Part shown: positions 7,927 to 11,286 of the stretch, one piece after another | How positions within the stretch are numbered: the first letter of the stretch is position 1 | How the letters are laid out: every line of letters starts with the position of its first letter | Assembly (NCBI GenBank): GCA_002077045.2 | Contig: KZ111181.1 | Location: 198,135 to 209,420, forward strand | From: Rachicladosporium sp. CCFEE 5018 | Lineage: Eukaryota > Ascomycota > Dothideomycetes > Cladosporiales > Cladosporiaceae | DNA length: 11,286 nt | Direction of reading: 5' to 3' | Position numbers and translations under genes: made by a program | Notes under the pieces: generated by a model | What the model was told of the DNA's origin: nothing | The model's database searches: none | What the model saw: the letters and a program-made list of their open reading frames with translations, nothing else

Positions 7927-10900
7927 ATGGCACGACCTAATCCCAATGGCAATGGGCAGCCGCCAATGTCATTCAAGACAGTCCCGGGACGGAATCCAAC
8001 ACAGAAATGGAACCAAGCTCCGTCGTACAACTACGATGGCGATGACTGGGGAGGCTTTGACCCATACGATGAGTATGCGCGTGAGGACGATCATCCTGCC
8101 CCTCCAGCACGTGGACCGCAACCGCCATATGCTCAGCCAGCGCGGCGACAAAACAGCTTTGATCGAGGTATAGACAACGAGCGGCGGCAATTTAGCTCAG
8201 GCTATGGTCCGCCCGAGGCTGCGAGACGAGGCAGTCCTGCTGCAAGCGCGAGCGATCGCGTAAGTCAGGACAGTGGGAGGACAGGGAGTGACTTCGCTGC
8301 GAAGAGTGCACGGGTGTTCAGCAACCCAGCGCAGGTGCCTGCGCCACTTAACATGCGAGGCAGTCCGGCGCCGTCTGCTGGCCCACCCCGACTGAACAGT
8401 TTCGGCTCTGACACCGCGGCTCCCGAGACTCTGTCAACCTCTGCCAAGTCAGAGAAGCCGCTACCCTTCATACGTCCCGCGGATATATACAAACGCATGG
8501 CCGAGCAAAGAGAGCGGGCACGACAATCACAAGATGGTGGACGACCGAGCATGGACTCAGTGCAGCGCGAAGCTACGTCTCCGACTCAGATGTCAGCAGC
8601 GCTGGCGAGCGATCGCAGTGGCAATGGTTCGCCTAGCAGTGGCATGAGGCGTCCCAGTCTTGATCCAGTGAATGAGACGACTAAGGCAACGCCATCAACA
8701 GCAGCGCCTTCTCCACTGCCTGTCACAGAACGACCACAGAGTAGCGAACGAGCCTACTCAGGCTTCAAGGTCGACAATCCAATACTGGCGCGAGCTCTCG
8801 GTGCAGAGGTTGCGCAGTCTGCTGGCAGTAGAAACAGCGTTGAAAGCGCGGGTGGACTGGACCCGCAGGACAATCAGCCAAGGCTACCACCTGTTAGCAG
8901 GATTTCCGGGTTCGGCAACTTTGGCTCGTTCTTGCAGAGCGATACGGCGCCTGCCACGTCCGCAGTGCCAGCCTTCACTCAGTCTGCAGCTCCGGCGAGT
9001 CGAAGTGTAGATCCAGCTGCTGAGATACTGGCTGAAAGACATCAGGAAGTGCCCGCGCATTTGCTGGGGAGAGGAGCACAGGAGCACGCAGGTGGTGTGC
9101 CTGCTACAGAACACAACACAAACAATACCACAGATGCGTCTCGATCAGCTGCATCGCACGACCCAGCGGCTGAGATCTTAGCAGAGAGACATCAGGACGT
9201 TCCTGCGCACTCTCTGGGCAGAGGGACACACGAACATGCAGGCGGTATCCTTGCTCCAGCAGACACTACCAGCCGCACAAGGGATGGCCCTCGAGTCGCT
9301 CCTTCGCAGGATTCGGCAGCCGATATCTTGGCCGAGAGGCATCAAGAAGTCCCCGCGCAATCGCTGGGCAGAGTTACACAAGAACATGCGGGCGGAGTGC
9401 TTCCTCCAACAGTTGCGAATGCATCGGCAGGCCCTACAAATGACTCTCAATCTGCACCATCTTACGATCCGGCAGCCGAGATCTTGGCAGAGAGACAACG
9501 GCACGCGCCTGCAGAGCATCTCGGGCGAGCTGCACACGAGCATCCAGCTGGTCTTGCGCATCAGCCGTCCGCGGGCTACAGATCCATGGTGAACAGAGCG
9601 TTTGACAGTGAAGCTGACACCACCGGACTCACGCCCATGGCATCTCGCGACACTCTGCAGACTGACAGCGCGGGTGGGGTGGGCAGAAGCAACACGACCT
9701 CGACCGGCTCGATCAGTCCGATCATGTCTCACATGCCGTCTGCGGGTATAGCGCAGATGAAGCAGCGAGACAATGTTGTGTCGCCAATCGCGGAAGAGAG
9801 CAGACCGGAATCGCGCATTGCATCCGACGCCACGATAAGAGCTAGCTCTCACAGCCGTGACATCGCACGGAAGCCGTCGCCCAGTCTTGCAAATGCTGCG
9901 GATCCGAACTTCGAGCCCGGCTATAGGCGCAGAATCAATGCCCCATCGCCCGGCAACTCACCCGCACGCACGCCTGCGCTCGAAGATGCCAACACCCGTC
10001 GCATCAGTGGTCCGCAGATTGCGGAACGACATGCTGCTGAACCTCCGGATGTCCCCCCAGAAGCACCGGAGCTGCCAGGGGTGATACTAGCACCTGCTGA
10101 GACACCTGCCAGTGAGGCACTACCCGCACTCGACACCTACCGCGACTTGCCTATCAAAAATCGTGATCGCAGTGGAACCGACTATAGCATGCGCGAGGCT
10201 GATATGGCACAGCAAGTGAGTAATGCACCAGACAAAGTAGCGAGTCCAGTGGTCGCCGAAGCAGCGGCGTTCAATCAAGATCAGTACTTGCGAACACATC
10301 CGGCACCTGCTTCGCCTGGGCCAAACTCGCCGTCTGCAATAGGCACTGGCTTCAGCAAGCTCGGATATGGTCTTCCTCGAGCCACGACCCCTGGTAGCGG
10401 GCGGAATAGCCCCGTGCCTGGCAATAACGGTGGCAGCTATCCTCGTGTGAAGGCGATCGTGGATCAGTACCATCAAATTGATGATGCTTCGCGTCGGAAT
10501 AGCACAGCTAGCGTCAGCTCTAGCAAGTCATCATGGAGTAACTTCAAAGGCAGTACTGAGGACTTGCCAGGCTTGAAGAGGAAGACGACAGAGGGCTCCA
10601 TGCTGTCTGGTGATCGCACGGAGTCGCCCGTTGACGCACGGGATGAAACGCTCTCGAATGTCAGCGCAGCATCGCCTACGAGACCTTCCATGGGTGATGC
10701 TAACAGGCTGGAGAGTTTCAGACCTCAGCTTCCAGGACAGTGGGTGAGCTATGCCCCGACGCCGGTGAGCGAAGACATGCCTGCACCGCCGCCTGTAGCG
10801 CCTGTGCATGATGCGACTTCTCAAATGAACGAGCCTCATCACGATCAACTGCCCGAGTCGCCACCAACGCCTCGAGTAGAGCAGTCGCGCGAACCCGAGA

Positions 10901-11286
10901 CGGTCGACTTCACACCGAATCCCAAGAAGAGTCAATTGCGGTCCAGCGACACGCCCACGATCACAGATGGGAAGAGTCCAACTGCTACACTAGCATCTCT
11001 CAAGAATGCTGGTGATGCACTTGGAGCAGCGTTCATGTCGAGTGTAGGGTACGGCTCTCATGAGACACGCGACTTCGCTGCACCAAAGGCTCCGGCTGCT
11101 CCTGTCGACGTTCCTGAGATGCGACCGCATCGTGAGACTGGAGACGTCTTCCGGCCTAACGCACCAGAGCTGAACCGTGGATATAGCGAAGCACCGTCCT
11201 TCGCCTCGGACATCACGAACATTACTGCTGTGAGCCGGTCCAGTTCGCGACCGCCTACACCACCTGCGAAGGACACACCTGGACCT
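7927..11286 (+). CDS. Large Ser/Pro-rich disordered fungal protein, N-terminal 1120 residues (partial, runs off the right edge)
   Basis: A single frame of 1120 codons is open to the window edge. The start is the first ATG after an in-frame TGA at 7897. I cannot name the protein. It is mostly low complexity (Ser, Pro, Ala, Thr, Asp, Glu), with many SP/TP and RxxS sites and no signal peptide or membrane segment, so a phosphoregulated cytoplasmic scaffold is plausible but inferred. Islands that look conserved are: the N-terminus, basic then aromatic/acidic (FKTVPGRNPTQKW, then YDGDDWGGFDPYDEY); RPADIYKRMAEQRER at about residues 183-197; FKVDNPILARALG at about 280-292; LPPVSRISGFGNFGSFL at about 320-336; and VKAIVDQYHQIDD from 841, followed by a Ser-rich SWSNFKG segment. 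Residues 362-543 contain four tandem copies of a repeat. A GTAAGT at 8260-8265 is a potential splice donor but is not needed, since the frame stays open. The C-terminal domain, which may carry the function, lies outside the window. Confidence 0.85.
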   Translation, partial: MARPNPNGNGQPPMSFKTVPGRNPTQKWNQAPSYNYDGDDWGGFDPYDEYAREDDHPAPPARGPQPPYAQPARRQNSFDRGIDNERRQFSSGYGPPEAARRGSPAASASDRVSQDSGRTGSDFAAKSARVFSNPAQVPAPLNMRGSPAPSAGPPRLNSFGSDTAAPETLSTSAKSEKPLPFIRPADIYKRMAEQRERARQSQDGGRPSMDSVQREATSPTQMSAALASDRSGNGSPSSGMRRPSLDPVNETTKATPSTAAPSPLPVTERPQSSERAYSGFKVDNPILARALGAEVAQSAGSRNSVESAGGLDPQDNQPRLPPVSRISGFGNFGSFLQSDTAPATSAVPAFTQSAAPASRSVDPAAEILAERHQEVPAHLLGRGAQEHAGGVPATEHNTNNTTDASRSAASHDPAAEILAERHQDVPAHSLGRGTHEHAGGILAPADTTSRTRDGPRVAPSQDSAADILAERHQEVPAQSLGRVTQEHAGGVLPPTVANASAGPTNDSQSAPSYDPAAEILAERQRHAPAEHLGRAAHEHPAGLAHQPSAGYRSMVNRAFDSEADTTGLTPMASRDTLQTDSAGGVGRSNTTSTGSISPIMSHMPSAGIAQMKQRDNVVSPIAEESRPESRIASDATIRASSHSRDIARKPSPSLANAADPNFEPGYRRRINAPSPGNSPARTPALEDANTRRISGPQIAERHAAEPPDVPPEAPELPGVILAPAETPASEALPALDTYRDLPIKNRDRSGTDYSMREADMAQQVSNAPDKVASPVVAEAAAFNQDQYLRTHPAPASPGPNSPSAIGTGFSKLGYGLPRATTPGSGRNSPVPGNNGGSYPRVKAIVDQYHQIDDASRRNSTASVSSSKSSWSNFKGSTEDLPGLKRKTTEGSMLSGDRTESPVDARDETLSNVSAASPTRPSMGDANRLESFRPQLPGQWVSYAPTPVSEDMPAPPPVAPVHDATSQMNEPHHDQLPESPPTPRVEQSREPETVDFTPNPKKSQLRSSDTPTITDGKSPTATLASLKNAGDALGAAFMSSVGYGSHETRDFAAPKAPAAPVDVPEMRPHRETGDVFRPNAPELNRGYSEAPSFASDITNITAVSRSSSRPPTPPAKDTPGP
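9010..9555 (+). repeat. Four tandem in-frame protein repeats of about 50 residues
   Basis: Conserved cores of 30 residues begin at 9010, 9160, 9310 and 9466, giving periods of 150, 150 and 156 nt (50, 50 and 52 residues). The core starts DPAAEILAERHQ, continues VPA..LGR, and ends EHAGG. Sixteen of the 30 core positions are invariant in all four copies: D1, A3, A4, I6, L7, A8, E9, R10, P15, A16, L19, G20, R21, E25, H26 and G29. The roughly 20-residue spacers are Ser/Thr/Ala/Asn-rich and not conserved. Synonymous and spacer differences show these are old duplications kept under selection on the core rather than a recent slippage array. Copy 4 is the most divergent. A fragment IAERH at 10018-10032 may be a remnant fifth copy. 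Confidence 0.88.

Noticed and set aside
8260..8265. GTAAGT, a consensus fungal splice donor inside the disordered-protein gene
   Set aside because: The reading frame continues unbroken on both sides with the same composition, so no intron is required; an optional intron cannot be excluded.
8672..9592. Plus-strand frames of 112 and 118 codons within the disordered-protein gene
   Set aside because: They are alternate frames within a 1120-codon open frame that has repeats and conserved-looking islands in its own frame only.
9178..9852. 224-codon minus-strand frame opposite the repeat region
   Set aside because: It mirrors the tandem repeats of the plus-strand gene; Cys/Arg-rich composition is what antisense reading of these codons gives.

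Overview
The window reads as nuclear DNA of a filamentous ascomycete (Pezizomycotina, perhaps a Dothideomycete; the class is inference). The reasons are short GT-AG introns (56-139 nt) with CTGAC-type branch sites, genes on both strands separated by 0.2-0.9 kb, a fungal-type flavocytochrome b2, a Sed5 syntaxin, and a long Ser/Pro-rich disordered protein. There is no bacterial operon, mobile element, CRISPR array or convincing tRNA.

Layout. (1) 1-332, minus: the 5' end of an acidic, unrecognised protein, two exons, running off the left edge. (2) 913-2506, plus: a three-exon cytochrome b5 / FMN alpha-hydroxy-acid dehydrogenase (flavocytochrome b2 type, 492 aa), divergent from gene 1 across about 580 bp. 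(3) 3201-3989, plus: a short-chain dehydrogenase/reductase of the type lacking the catalytic Tyr, interrupted by one in-frame TAA at codon 58. (4) 4250-5058, minus: a three-exon GST-kappa / DsbA-like isomerase (222 aa) whose second intron appears to be GC-AG. (5) 5059-5961: about 0.9 kb with only a doubtful small ORF. (6) 5962-6996, minus: the single-exon Golgi t-SNARE Sed5. (7) 7927-11286, plus: an uninterrupted frame of 1120 codons, open at the right edge, encoding a disordered protein with four tandem repeats of about 50 residues. No complete-ORF search would report it, because no stop lies in the window.

No dedicated pathway is shown. The flavocytochrome, the SDR and the GST-kappa protein are all small redox or isomerase enzymes lying next to each other. 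The first two end in PTS1-like tripeptides (ARL and SHL), and kappa GSTs are mitochondrial or peroxisomal in animals. A shared peroxisomal role is therefore a testable but weak hypothesis. Sed5 and the disordered protein look like ordinary neighbours. I found no clear evidence of a new multi-gene system. The points most worth a second look are the SDR nonsense codon, the GC-AG intron, the 50-residue repeats and the PTS1-like termini.
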